Shown: one piece after another, positions 11,668 to 18,314 of the stretch
Numbering within the stretch: position 1 is the first letter of the stretch
Layout of the letters: every line of letters starts with the position of its first letter
Source: an uncultured Methylococcaceae bacterium
Lineage (GTDB): Bacteria > Pseudomonadota > Gammaproteobacteria > Methylococcales > Methylomonadaceae
Reading direction: 5' to 3'
Length of the DNA: 45,202 nt
Assembly (NCBI GenBank): GCA_903945605.1
Contig: CAJAWH010000028.1
Location: 1 to 45,202, forward strand
The notes under the pieces: model-generated
Database searches by the model: none
Told to the model about the DNA's origin: nothing
Seen by the model: the letters and a program-made list of their open reading frames with translations, nothing else
Translations under genes and position numbers: made by a program

Positions 11668-12414
11668 GTGAACCGTTTACAGACGCTTTTGCCCATCGCC
11701 TCTTTGATGATATTACTGGGCTTCTGGCATGGTTTGGCGTTGTTACTGGACAGCAGCAACCTGCCCTTGCCATATCAAGTGGCGCAAGTGCTATGGCGGG
11801 AAACGCTGTCGGGGCAATTACCTTACCATTTGGGGGCAACCCTGCTGAGGCTGGTAGCCAGTTTTAGCATTGCCATGCCGCTGGGTTGCGCGGCAGGTAT
11901 CGTGCTGGGACGCAATGCCAGAGCCGATGCTTTTTTCAGTCACTGGCTAGTCGTGCTGCTTAACGTTCCGGCATTGGTCACTATTATTTTGTGCTATGTC
12001 TGGTTCGGCCTAGTGGAATCTGCCGCTATCTTTGCTGTGGTTGTCAATAAGTTGCCGAACGTGATCGTCACCATCCGCGAAGGTGCGCGGGTGCTTGACA
12101 AGGATTTGCTGGAAATGGCGCACTGCTACCAGTTTGGTGTCCGCAAAACGTTAATCCACGTCGTCTGGCCACAACTATACCCGTTTGTGATGAGCGCGAC
12201 GCGGGCCGGTTTGGCTTTGATTTGGAAAATCATCCTGATTGTCGAGCTGCTCGGACGCAGTAACGGCATGGGCTACCAATTGCATTTGTATTTTCAGCTA
12301 TTTGATGTCGCCAGCATCCTTGCCTACACTATCGCCTTTATAGTGGTCATGCAGCTTATCGAACAGCTAATCCTTAAGCCCTTGGAGCAAACCGCCCAAC
12401 AATGGCGCCGATGA
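11668..12414 (+). CDS. ABC importer permease (SsuC/TauC-like)
   Basis: The GTG at 11668 gives VNRLQTLLPIASLMILLGFWHGLALLL, which places the first membrane helix at the expected position; a TTG 30 bp upstream in the same frame is less likely. About 249 residues with some six membrane helices. The EAA loop that contacts the ATPase is visible (LEMAHCYQFGVRKTLIHVVWPQLYPFVMSA; ordinarily EAARxxGAs...IxLP), here with the weaker variant MAHCYQFG. LIWKIILIVELLGRSNGMGYQL is typical of the SsuC family. It overlaps the following ATPase gene by 13 nt, so the two are translationally coupled. Confidence 0.87.
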   Translation: MNRLQTLLPIASLMILLGFWHGLALLLDSSNLPLPYQVAQVLWRETLSGQLPYHLGATLLRLVASFSIAMPLGCAAGIVLGRNARADAFFSHWLVVLLNVPALVTIILCYVWFGLVESAAIFAVVVNKLPNVIVTIREGARVLDKDLLEMAHCYQFGVRKTLIHVVWPQLYPFVMSATRAGLALIWKIILIVELLGRSNGMGYQLHLYFQLFDVASILAYTIAFIVVMQLIEQLILKPLEQTAQQWRR

Positions 12415-13148
12415 CCCTTATACAGTTGCATATTGCCGACAAAAGTTATCCTGCTGCGGGAGGCAACCCGCCACACCAAGCGATTGCCAATTTAAGCCTA
12501 CGCTTACAACCCGGCGAATTTGTCTGTTTAGTCGGCCCGTCGGGTTGCGGCAAAACCACGTTGCTGAATATTTTGGCGGGGCTTGACTCTGATTACCAAG
12601 GCAACATACAAGCTGGCTCAGCGTCGCACACACCCAAAATCGGCTATGTGTTCCAAAACCCACGCTTGCTACCGTGGCGCACCGTGCAAGAAAACCTTGA
12701 GCTGGCGCAGTATACGCCAGACTTGCAAGTTATCGATGCGCTGCTTGCCACTATGCAGTTGTCCGCTTTCCGGCACACCTATCCTGAACGCTTGTCGTTG
12801 GGCATGAGCCGCCGAGTCGCCATTATCCGGGCCTTTGCCGCAAACCCTGAGCTGTTGCTGATGGATGAGCCGTTTGTGTCATTGGACGCACCGGCTGCGC
12901 GGCAAGTACGGGAATTACTGTTATCGCTCTGGCAACAACGTCCGCATACCGTGCTATTCGTGACTCACGACTTGCGCGAAGCGATTGCCCTTGCCGACCG
13001 GCTGGTCTTCACCTCTGCCGCCCCAATGCAAATTGTCAGCGAAATTCTTGTCACCCTACCTAGAAACCAACGCCATTTGGATGAAAAAATTGAAGATTTT
13101 AGGCAACATTTGCTAACCCAATACGCTTGCATAAAAAATTTGCTTTAG
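12402..13148 (+). CDS. ABC importer ATP-binding protein (SsuB/TauB-like)
   Basis: 248 residues. Walker A GPSGCGKTT (about 47-55), Q-loop YVFQNPRLLPW, Walker B LLLMDEPF and the switch histidine FVTHDLREA are all present. The signature motif reads RLSLGMSRR where SsuB/TauB proteins have LSGGM-Q-R: the second glycine-position serine-glycine step is changed to leucine, which might lower ATPase activity or just be lineage-specific. It starts inside the permease gene (13-nt overlap). A GC-rich hairpin directly follows the stop codon. Confidence 0.88.
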   Translation: MAPMTLIQLHIADKSYPAAGGNPPHQAIANLSLRLQPGEFVCLVGPSGCGKTTLLNILAGLDSDYQGNIQAGSASHTPKIGYVFQNPRLLPWRTVQENLELAQYTPDLQVIDALLATMQLSAFRHTYPERLSLGMSRRVAIIRAFAANPELLLMDEPFVSLDAPAARQVRELLLSLWQQRPHTVLFVTHDLREAIALADRLVFTSAAPMQIVSEILVTLPRNQRHLDEKIEDFRQHLLTQYACIKNLL

Positions 13149-13175
13149 GGGCGGGGAAACCCGCCTGCCCCGCTA
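13146..13175. repeat. GC-rich palindrome carrying the TAGGGGCGGGG motif
   Basis: A perfect 6-bp stem GGCGGG / CCCGCC with a GAAA loop (13150-13165) lies inside a wider palindrome that begins TAGGGGCGGGG and ends CCCCGCTA. It starts at the stop codon of the ABC ATPase gene. There is no T-run, so it is more like a REP-type element or transcript-stabilising hairpin than an intrinsic terminator. The same 11-mer occurs at 36992-37002 and, inverted, at 28040-28050. Confidence 0.55.
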
Positions 13176-13323
13176 GGAAAGCAATTGCCAAATCAAGCAA
13201 AATATTCGATACTTTGCCACTGCTTTGGCGCTTAATGTGATACTTAGGCCCAACTAAAAAGCCGGATTCATGATTGCCCCCGGCGAACAACACCTTAAAT
13301 CATCCTCAAGAGGAACAACAATA

Positions 13324-13662
13324 ATGAAAAACACCTTGATTTTTGGCTTGGCAATTGCCGCCCTGACCCAAACCTTGAACGCCCAAGCCGCCGTAGACAC
13401 AAAATACCCGGCCGCTAACTTTGAGCCTAGCGTGATTTATATCGACAAGGACGCCACTGCCAGCCCAGAACCTGTTGCGGCAGCCAGCGAATTCGACGCA
13501 AAATATCCGGCCGCCAATTTCCAGCCTAAAGTGGTTTATTTCGACCAAGACTTGGCCGGACAAAAACAGGCCAGCTCCGCCCCGGAACCGACCGCCGCAC
13601 AAGATGAGGCTGACCCCAAATATCCTGCCGCTTACTTCAAACCTAAAGTCATCTACCCTTAA
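13324..13662 (+). CDS. Small exported protein with three KYPAA(N/Y)F repeats
   Basis: 112 residues from the ATG at 13324, which has a ribosome binding site (AAGAGGAA) and gives a normal signal peptide (about 1-22, cleavage near NAQA-A). An in-frame ATG at 13270 would hide the signal and is rejected. The mature protein is three copies of D-x-KYPAA(N/Y)F-x-P-x-V(I/V)Y, starting at residues 25, 58 and 97 and separated by proline/alanine-rich acidic linkers (ASPEPVAAA, SSAPEPTAA). No cysteine and no known domain are seen. I do not recognise the family; the regular tyrosine/proline repeats suggest an extracytoplasmic structural or binding peptide. A tRNA gene follows after 84 bp. Confidence 0.75.
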   Translation: MKNTLIFGLAIAALTQTLNAQAAVDTKYPAANFEPSVIYIDKDATASPEPVAAASEFDAKYPAANFQPKVVYFDQDLAGQKQASSAPEPTAAQDEADPKYPAAYFKPKVIYP

Positions 13663-13720
13663 TAAGTAGCCATTTCCTTTCAACAGGCCAGCGAAATGCG
13701 CGGCTTTTGTCGCTATGACT

Positions 13721-13731
13721 TGTGGTAGAAT
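13721..13731 (+). promoter_or_regulatory. Possible extended -10 promoter of tRNA-Arg
   Basis: TAGAAT (13726-13731) is directly preceded by TGG, the extended -10 pattern, 15 nt before the mature tRNA start. No good -35 hexamer is found 17 nt upstream. Confidence 0.35.
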
Positions 13732-13746
13732 AAAGCTTTGAAATGT

Positions 13747-13823
13747 GTCCCGATAGCTCAGCAGGATAGAGCGGTCCCCTCCTAAGGGACAGGTCGGACG
13801 TTCGAATCGTCTTCGGGACGCCA
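13747..13823 (+). tRNA. tRNA-Arg (anticodon CCU)
   Basis: Complete cloverleaf: acceptor GTCCCGA / TCGGGAC, D arm GCTC...GAGC, anticodon stem GTCCC / GGGAC with loop CTCCTAA (anticodon CCT, reads AGG), T arm with TTCGAAT. The discriminator is G and CCA is encoded (13821-13823). It stands alone. The 3' end was inspected for an attachment-site-like repeat or nearby integrase and none is apparent. Confidence 0.96.
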
Positions 13824-14225
13824 AAATTTTTAATGCGTTGTGTTATTGTCGGGCGGGTTGCCGCTTCAATCGTTTCCATTGGCAACCACCACTGCACCAT
13901 CAATAAACTATTCGGGCTTTGCTGTCGCCAAGCGGTTGGGCATAATTTGGCAACGTACCCTGAGCTTACCGTTTATAGCTTGTCTGCTTATGGCTTTTTT
14001 ATGGGCAAACCTTTAAATTGCCATAAATTGCATGAAACACTTGAAAAGATTCTAAGTCGTGGTAACTTGAGTGATTGGGTGGGTCATAACAAAATGCCCG
14101 CTTTATAATAGTACTGCAAGATGATGTAGCCGAAAGGCTTGGCCTGTTGCCGTTTATGGCACGGCTTGGCTGTAAGAAAAGTTTGAAACAATAAAAATTA
14201 AAACTATTTATGGTGAGGACATAAG
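13824..14225. other. Intergenic stretch without recognised gene
   Basis: About 400 bp between tRNA-Arg and the next gene. A 91-codon frame (13833-14108) starts 10 bp after the tRNA, lacks a ribosome binding site and shows no recognisable protein. The last 60 bp are AT-rich and contain the ribosome binding site GGTGAGGA for the gene at 14226. No terminator or other structure is evident. Confidence 0.4.
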
Positions 14226-14744
14226 ATGAGCAATGAAGAAAACAGCAACCAAACTGAAGAAGCCGTGTCGGCTGCAGCAACTGCCGCTCCTGCGAATGAT
14301 GCGAAAACCGCCGGTGCAAATTTCCTGTCTTCACTGCTGGAGCTGAAAGAAAAAAACCCTAAAGTGTTTTTTGGCGCGGCAGGTGCGGTTGTGGCTTTGC
14401 TGGTTATCGTGATGGTCAGCGGCGGCGATGACAAAGGTGAACTGCAAGGGCCAGTCATGAAAAACTTGGTGGTGGGTCAAAAATATGTGTTAAAAAGTGC
14501 CAATGCTTATGATCCGGGTGCAACAGTGCGCTTAGTCCCCGTTCCCGGTGCCATGGAAGCTTATGATGACACCGAAGAAGCGGACAGAAGCAGCTCTTGC
14601 CAACATATCGCACAAGGCACACCTGTCACCATTCTGGCTCTGCAAGACATGTACGGCAAAAAAAATGCATTTGCTAAAGTACAAATGGACGAAGGTGACT
14701 GCAAAGGCAGGGATGGCTGGGCGCTGGGCATAGATGTCCAGTAA
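14226..14744 (+). CDS. Single-pass membrane protein of unknown function
   Basis: 172 residues. The acidic, Ala/Thr/Glu-rich N-terminus (1-45) is likely cytoplasmic. One membrane helix follows (about 55-70, FFGAAGAVVALLVIVMV), then an extracytoplasmic domain of about 100 residues with GQKYVLKSANAYDPGATVRLVPVP, QGTPVTILALQDMYGKKNAFAKVQM and DGWALGIDVQ. This strand-rich pattern is reminiscent of an SH3-like fold, and two cysteines (SSSCQHI, GDCKGRDGW) could form a disulfide. A good ribosome binding site (GGTGAGGA) precedes the ATG. I do not recognise the family. It lies between tRNA-Arg and tRNA-Gly with its own start signals. Confidence 0.75.
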   Translation: MSNEENSNQTEEAVSAAATAAPANDAKTAGANFLSSLLELKEKNPKVFFGAAGAVVALLVIVMVSGGDDKGELQGPVMKNLVVGQKYVLKSANAYDPGATVRLVPVPGAMEAYDDTEEADRSSSCQHIAQGTPVTILALQDMYGKKNAFAKVQMDEGDCKGRDGWALGIDVQ

Positions 14745-14765
14745 ATGCTGTACCGAAAAAAAAGC

Positions 14766-14794
14766 TTGACCGTCTGACAAGAAATACTTAAAAT
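14766..14794 (+). promoter_or_regulatory. Sigma-70 promoter of tRNA-Gly
   Basis: TTGACC (14766-14771), a 17-nt spacer and TAAAAT (14789-14794). The predicted start near 14801 is about 9 nt before the mature tRNA. Confidence 0.75.
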
Positions 14795-14809
14795 ACACAA
14801 ATCAATTAA

Positions 14810-14884
14810 GCGGGAATAGCTCAGTGGTAGAGCACAACCTTGCCAAGGTTGGGGTCGCGAGTTCGAATCTCGTTTCCCGCTCCA
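14810..14884 (+). tRNA. tRNA-Gly (anticodon GCC)
   Basis: Acceptor GCGGGAA / TTCCCGC, D arm GCTC...GAGC, anticodon stem CAACC / GGTTG with loop TTGCCAA (anticodon GCC), T arm with GTTCGAATC, discriminator T and encoded CCA. It is followed by an intrinsic terminator, so it is probably a separate transcript from tRNA-Cys. Confidence 0.97.
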
Positions 14885-14896
14885 ACGAGTACAAAA

Positions 14897-14923
14897 AGCC
14901 GCGATAATCGCGGCTTTTTTTTT
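14897..14923 (+). terminator. Terminator between tRNA-Gly and tRNA-Cys
   Basis: Perfect 8-bp stem AGCCGCGA / TCGCGGCT with a 3-nt loop TAA, followed by nine T (14915-14923). A-run on the 5' side makes it nearly bidirectional. Confidence 0.92.
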
Positions 14924-14932
14924 CACTACCCT

Positions 14933-15006
14933 GGCTGCGTAGCAAAGCGGTTATGCAGTGGCCTGCAAAGCCATCTAGTCCGGTTCGACTCCGGACGCAG
15001 CCTCCA
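14933..15006 (+). tRNA. tRNA-Cys (anticodon GCA)
   Basis: Acceptor GGCTGCG / CGCAGCC, anticodon arm GTGGC / GCCAT around loop CTGCAAA (anticodon GCA), T arm CCGG-TTCGACT-CCGG, discriminator T and encoded CCA. The body closely follows the E. coli tRNA-Cys pattern (GCAAAGCGGTTATG in the D arm). No separate promoter was identified in the short gap after the upstream terminator, so read-through may be needed. Confidence 0.97.
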
Positions 15007-15018
15007 ATAAGAAGCAAT

Positions 15019-15046
15019 AAAAAAACCGCTTAAATGCGGTTTTTTT
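15019..15046 (+). terminator. Terminator after tRNA-Cys
   Basis: Perfect 11-bp stem including A/T pairs (AAAAAAACCGC / GCGGTTTTTTT) with loop TTAAAT; seven T end the plus-strand transcript. It lies 13 bp after the encoded CCA. Confidence 0.92.
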
Positions 15047-15076
15047 ATGCCCGTTTTTTGCCCATCATCAACTACT

Positions 15077-15556
15077 ATGGCCATTGAAATAGAACATAAA
15101 TTTCTGCTTGCCAACGCAGATTGGCGCGAGCAAACCAGCCATTCTTGCCATTATCGGCAAGGCTACCTCAGCGCCCTGCCCACCACCTCAATACGCATTA
15201 GGATGAGCGGTAGCCAAGCTTGGTTGAATATTAAAAGCGCGGTGATTGGCACCCATCGCCACGAATATGAATATGAAATCCCCGTGCAAGATGCCGATGA
15301 AATGATCGCCAACTTATGCCAACGCCCGCTGATTGAAAAAACCCGCCATTTTGTCAACTACCAAGGCTATATTTGGGAAATTGATGAATTTGAAGGCGAC
15401 AATGAAGGCTTGTTGGTGGCGGAAATAGAGCTTTCCCACGTGGGCGAAGACTTTCCCAAACCACCTTGGCTAGGGCAGGAAGTGACCGACGATTTGCGCT
15501 ATTACAACAATAACCTGATACGCCACCCGTATTCGCAATGGCGTGGACAGCTTTAG
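15077..15556 (+). CDS. CYTH-domain protein (triphosphate tunnel metalloenzyme family)
   Basis: 159 residues from the ATG at 15077 (MAIEIEHKFLL). An in-frame ATG at 15047 falls in the terminator T-run and adds residues not typical of the family. The hallmark ExExK motif is EIEHK (residues 4-8). Further tunnel-lining residues appear in SIRIRMSGSQAWLNIKSA and WEIDEFEGDNEGLLVAEIEL. Bacterial members of this size hydrolyse inorganic triphosphate or related triphosphates with a divalent metal; the exact substrate here is not known. The gene stands alone after the tRNAs. Confidence 0.9.
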   Translation: MAIEIEHKFLLANADWREQTSHSCHYRQGYLSALPTTSIRIRMSGSQAWLNIKSAVIGTHRHEYEYEIPVQDADEMIANLCQRPLIEKTRHFVNYQGYIWEIDEFEGDNEGLLVAEIELSHVGEDFPKPPWLGQEVTDDLRYYNNNLIRHPYSQWRGQL

Positions 15557-15680
15557 CTTGCGTCGCCCTGTGCCGGTCAAACAGTGCCTTTGTTTGACAA
15601 TCGCACCGGATATTAAAGCGCATTAGATTTTCAGCATCCCACTTGTTGAAATCAAGATGGATTTGCACTATAGTAGCTGT

Positions 15681-16328
15681 ATGAAAAAAACAACTTTTGT
15701 TGCATTGCTGCTACTCTGTATGTCTTGTCGGGCAGAAACCCTTGTGGGCCCGATGGCACACACCATCAATGCAATTGAGCAAAGCTGGGCAGAAATCTAC
15801 TATAACACCGCCAAGCCTAAGCAGTCAGCGGCTTACGCTAAGTTATTGGCATCGGTGACCACGTTATCCGAACAGCATCCCGGTCAGCCAGCCCTTATAT
15901 ATTGGCAAGCCGTCACCTTAGCCACCCAAGCAGAACACCTTGGCCCGTTATCGGCACTGGATGCCATACAGGATGCCCGTGATTTGTTGGAAAAAGCCAT
16001 CGCTATTGACCCTAATGTGCTGAACGGTTCCGCACTGGTCACATTAGGCACTCTTTATTACAAAACCCCTAAATGGCCGATAGCCTTTGGTGATAACAGC
16101 AAAGCCGAAGCACTGTTGGAAAATGCCTTAAAAATCAACCCTAATGGCATAGACAGCAATTATTTCTATGGCGATTTTTTATTGTCCAACGATCGGCCTA
16201 AAGAAGCGGAAAAATATTTTACCCGCGCCCTGACCGCTGCCCCCAGCTCGGCTATGACCTATACCGACAGCCGACTGCAAGAAGAAGCCCGGGCAGCCCT
16301 AAAAAAAGCCAGGGAAGAAGCCGGTTAA
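15681..16328 (+). CDS. Exported TPR-repeat protein
   Basis: 215 residues from the ATG at 15681, giving a signal peptide MKKTTFVALLLLCMSCRA-E; an in-frame start 24 bp earlier is less likely. The cysteine before RA could mark a lipoprotein but the lipobox is poor. The mature part is helical, with tetratricopeptide repeats around 75-105 (ALDAIQDARDLLEKAIAIDP), 130-155 (KAEALLENALKINPNG) and 165-190 (RPKEAEKYFTRALTAAP). TPR proteins of this kind scaffold complexes in the periplasm; no partner is suggested by the neighbours. Confidence 0.8.
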   Translation: MKKTTFVALLLLCMSCRAETLVGPMAHTINAIEQSWAEIYYNTAKPKQSAAYAKLLASVTTLSEQHPGQPALIYWQAVTLATQAEHLGPLSALDAIQDARDLLEKAIAIDPNVLNGSALVTLGTLYYKTPKWPIAFGDNSKAEALLENALKINPNGIDSNYFYGDFLLSNDRPKEAEKYFTRALTAAPSSAMTYTDSRLQEEARAALKKAREEAG

Positions 16329-16344
16329 GCAAGATAAATACGTT

Positions 16345-16364
16345 GGCTGAGCATAGTCGAAGCC
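16345..16364. repeat. Dispersed intergenic motif, GAGCATAGTCGAAG variant
   Basis: GGCTGAGCATAGTCGAAGCC is a degenerate copy of a 14-mer (GAGCGTAGCCGAAG) also seen at 16986-17001, inverted at 17035-17050, and at 41938-41957. All copies are intergenic. It lies 17 bp after the TPR gene. Confidence 0.5.
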
Positions 16365-16534
16365 AGTCCACATTGAAAGTGGGCCATGCCCGCAACCAGC
16401 CACGGCTTGACCTTTGCGTACCTGCAATTAAATTATTAAAGCCGTTGCCAAACAATAGCTATTCATTGGGGTGCGCCTTTCTGCTAAGATGCTTCCCTGA
16501 TTTTGATTTCTTTTAAACCTTTCCGGTAATAATT

Positions 16535-16858
16535 ATGGCGTTTGTAGTCACTGAAAATTGTATTAAATGTAAATTTACTGATTGTGTCGATGTGTGTCCG
16601 GTCGACTGCTTCCACGAAGGGCCTAACTTTTTGGTCATTGACCCGGATGAATGCATCGACTGCACGCTGTGCGAACCAGAATGTCCCGCCAACGCCATTT
16701 TTGCCGAAGATGAAGTGCCGGAAGAACAAGAAAATTTCATCGCCCTAAACGCAGAGCTGTCCAAAATTTGGCCGATTATCACTAATGTGCAAGATGCCTT
16801 GCCGGATGCTGATGAATGGAATGGCAAAACAGGCAAATTGGAGCTGTTGGAAAAATAA
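16535..16858 (+). CDS. fdxA: Ferredoxin FdxA (7Fe, [3Fe-4S][4Fe-4S])
   Basis: 107 residues, the usual FdxA length. Two cluster motifs are present: [17 protein letters not shown] (from residue 9) and [12 protein letters not shown] (from about 40). This matches the Azotobacter-type seven-iron ferredoxin, with the acidic C-terminal extension after VPEEQENF. It is a soluble low-potential electron carrier. No dedicated partner gene is adjacent. A 10-bp stem hairpin lies 51 bp downstream. Confidence 0.95.
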   Translation: MAFVVTENCIKCKFTDCVDVCPVDCFHEGPNFLVIDPDECIDCTLCEPECPANAIFAEDEVPEEQENFIALNAELSKIWPIITNVQDALPDADEWNGKTGKLELLEK

Positions 16859-16909
16859 GCGGGGCCCAAACCAGTATTGCGCCTTGTCTTATCCAGACCC
16901 ACTTTGGCA

Positions 16910-16938
16910 ACCCAGGCAAAACAGCGTGTTGCCTGGGT
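16910..16938 (+). terminator. Terminator-like hairpin after fdxA
   Basis: Perfect 10-bp stem ACCCAGGCAA / TTGCCTGGGT with a 9-nt loop, 51 bp after the stop codon. There is no T-run, so it may stabilise the transcript or act with Rho rather than terminate by itself. Confidence 0.45.
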
Positions 16939-16985
16939 AATGCGGCGGTACGCGTTCTCATGGTGTTAGTCGGACCGCACGCACC

Positions 16986-17050
16986 CTGAGCGTAGCCGAA
17001 GGGCATTACAACCAACTGCCATAGCCGTACATGGCTTCGACTACGCGCAG
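16986..17050. repeat. Inverted pair of the GAGCGTAGCCGAAG motif
   Basis: CTGAGCGTAGCCGAAG (16986-17001) and its inverse CTTCGACTACGCGCAG (17035-17050) differ at 2 of 16 positions and flank 33 bp. Paired, they form a long imperfect hairpin, the layout of a REP doublet or a small MITE-like unit. Confidence 0.55.
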
Positions 17051-17240
17051 CCAACGTGTCTGGTCACATCAGTGAATAGAAAAGGGCAATCCATCTTGTC
17101 ACGCACTGAAAAGCATCCGAATTGCGGATATTTCTGACCAAGCCCGGCGACGGGCAAATGCGCCATAAAAAGAAATTGACAACCCCCAGCAATCTTGGCT
17201 GGCCTGAGGGTCGTCTTTTCCATGCTTACAACACTATGGG

Positions 17241-18128
17241 CTAAATTTTTCCTGAAGCGGCCAACGCTTTCAGATAAGCGGCAAACTCGTCTTTCAGGCC
17301 AGGATGCAATAGTCCCAGTTCCACATTGGCGACCAAAAAGCCCAGTTTTGCGCCGCAGTCATAACGTGTGCCTTCAAATTCAAAAGCCAATACCTGCTCG
17401 TCTTTCATTAAGTCAGCAATGCCGTCAGTCAGTTGTATTTCACCGCCCGCGCCACGTCCGGTATGTTTCAGCTTGTCGAAAATGGCGGGATTCAATATGT
17501 AGCGGCCAATAACGGCGAGATTGGACGGGGCCACTTCGGGTTTTGGTTTTTCTACAATCAAATCAATTGGGCTGTACGAGCCGGTTGCTTCGCCGGTTTT
17601 AACAATGCCATAGCTGCCTGTTTGTGAAGGGTCAACCCGTTCGACCGCCAAAATGGAGCATTGCTTTTCCGCATACAGCGCGGTCATTTGCGCCATACAG
17701 CCACGTGTGCCATCTTCAACCAAATCATCCGGCAAGATCACCGCAAACGGTTCATCACCGACTACCGGACGGGCGCAATAAACCGCATGGCCCAGGCCCA
17801 GCGCTTCCGGCTGGCGGATAAACACACAAGAAATATGTGATGGCAGGATGCTACGCAAGACTTTCAGCAATTCATCCTTGCCACGGGCTTCCAATTCCAC
17901 TTCCATCTCATAGGCCTTGTCATAATGGTCCATGATGGCATTTTTGCTGCGCCCAGTGATAAAGATCATGGTGTCAATGCCTGCTGCCATAGCTTCTTCA
18001 ACAGCATATTGCATTAATGGCTTATCGACGATAGGCAACATTTCTTTAGCCACCGCTTTAGTAGCGGGCAAAAAACGTGTGCCTAGCCCGGCAACAGGAA
18101 AAACGGCTTTTGTCACTTTTTTGTTCAT
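17241..18128 (-). CDS. galU: UTP-glucose-1-phosphate uridylyltransferase GalU
   Basis: 295 residues, full length. It makes UDP-glucose for polysaccharides, glycolipids and osmoprotectant synthesis. The nucleotide-binding loop GLGTRFLPATKAVAKEMLPIVDKP (about 14-37) and VILPDDLVEDG are typical, as are the later GSYGIVKTGE and VIGRYILNPAIF. It lies 186 bp downstream of the Fic/zeta-like gene on the same strand, with no terminator evident between them, so read-through is possible but a separate promoter is equally likely. Confidence 0.96.
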   Translation of the reverse strand: MNKKVTKAVFPVAGLGTRFLPATKAVAKEMLPIVDKPLMQYAVEEAMAAGIDTMIFITGRSKNAIMDHYDKAYEMEVELEARGKDELLKVLRSILPSHISCVFIRQPEALGLGHAVYCARPVVGDEPFAVILPDDLVEDGTRGCMAQMTALYAEKQCSILAVERVDPSQTGSYGIVKTGEATGSYSPIDLIVEKPKPEVAPSNLAVIGRYILNPAIFDKLKHTGRGAGGEIQLTDGIADLMKDEQVLAFEFEGTRYDCGAKLGFLVANVELGLLHPGLKDEFAAYLKALAASGKI

Positions 18129-18314
18129 TTAATGGTTTCCTTGGCTGTTAACAAAAATTTGAAGCGGTAAAAGGCACAATTGACCAGATGGCAAATCTGG
18201 CGCGGCTGTTGTTAAGCACTAAAATGCCATTTCCGTGGCTATTTTAAGACAATATGCCTTACAGCAGTATGAATATTATTGAGACAAAGACCCAGCAATA
18301 TTTACCATTGGCAG

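Larger units (their letters stand above)
16859..17240. other. Intergenic region with hairpin and repeat pair
   Basis: Gap of 382 bp between fdxA and the convergent galU. It holds a 10-bp hairpin (16910-16938) and an inverted pair of the dispersed 14-mer (16986-17050), both listed separately. No gene is supported: frames on either strand are short and lack start signals. Confidence 0.5.

Noticed and set aside
13833-14108. 91-codon frame after tRNA-Arg
   Set aside because: It starts 10 bp after the tRNA, has no start signals and a composition unlike the neighbouring genes.
13821-14225. tRNA-Arg 3' end as a prophage or island attachment site
   Set aside because: No direct repeat of the tRNA end and no integrase gene nearby.
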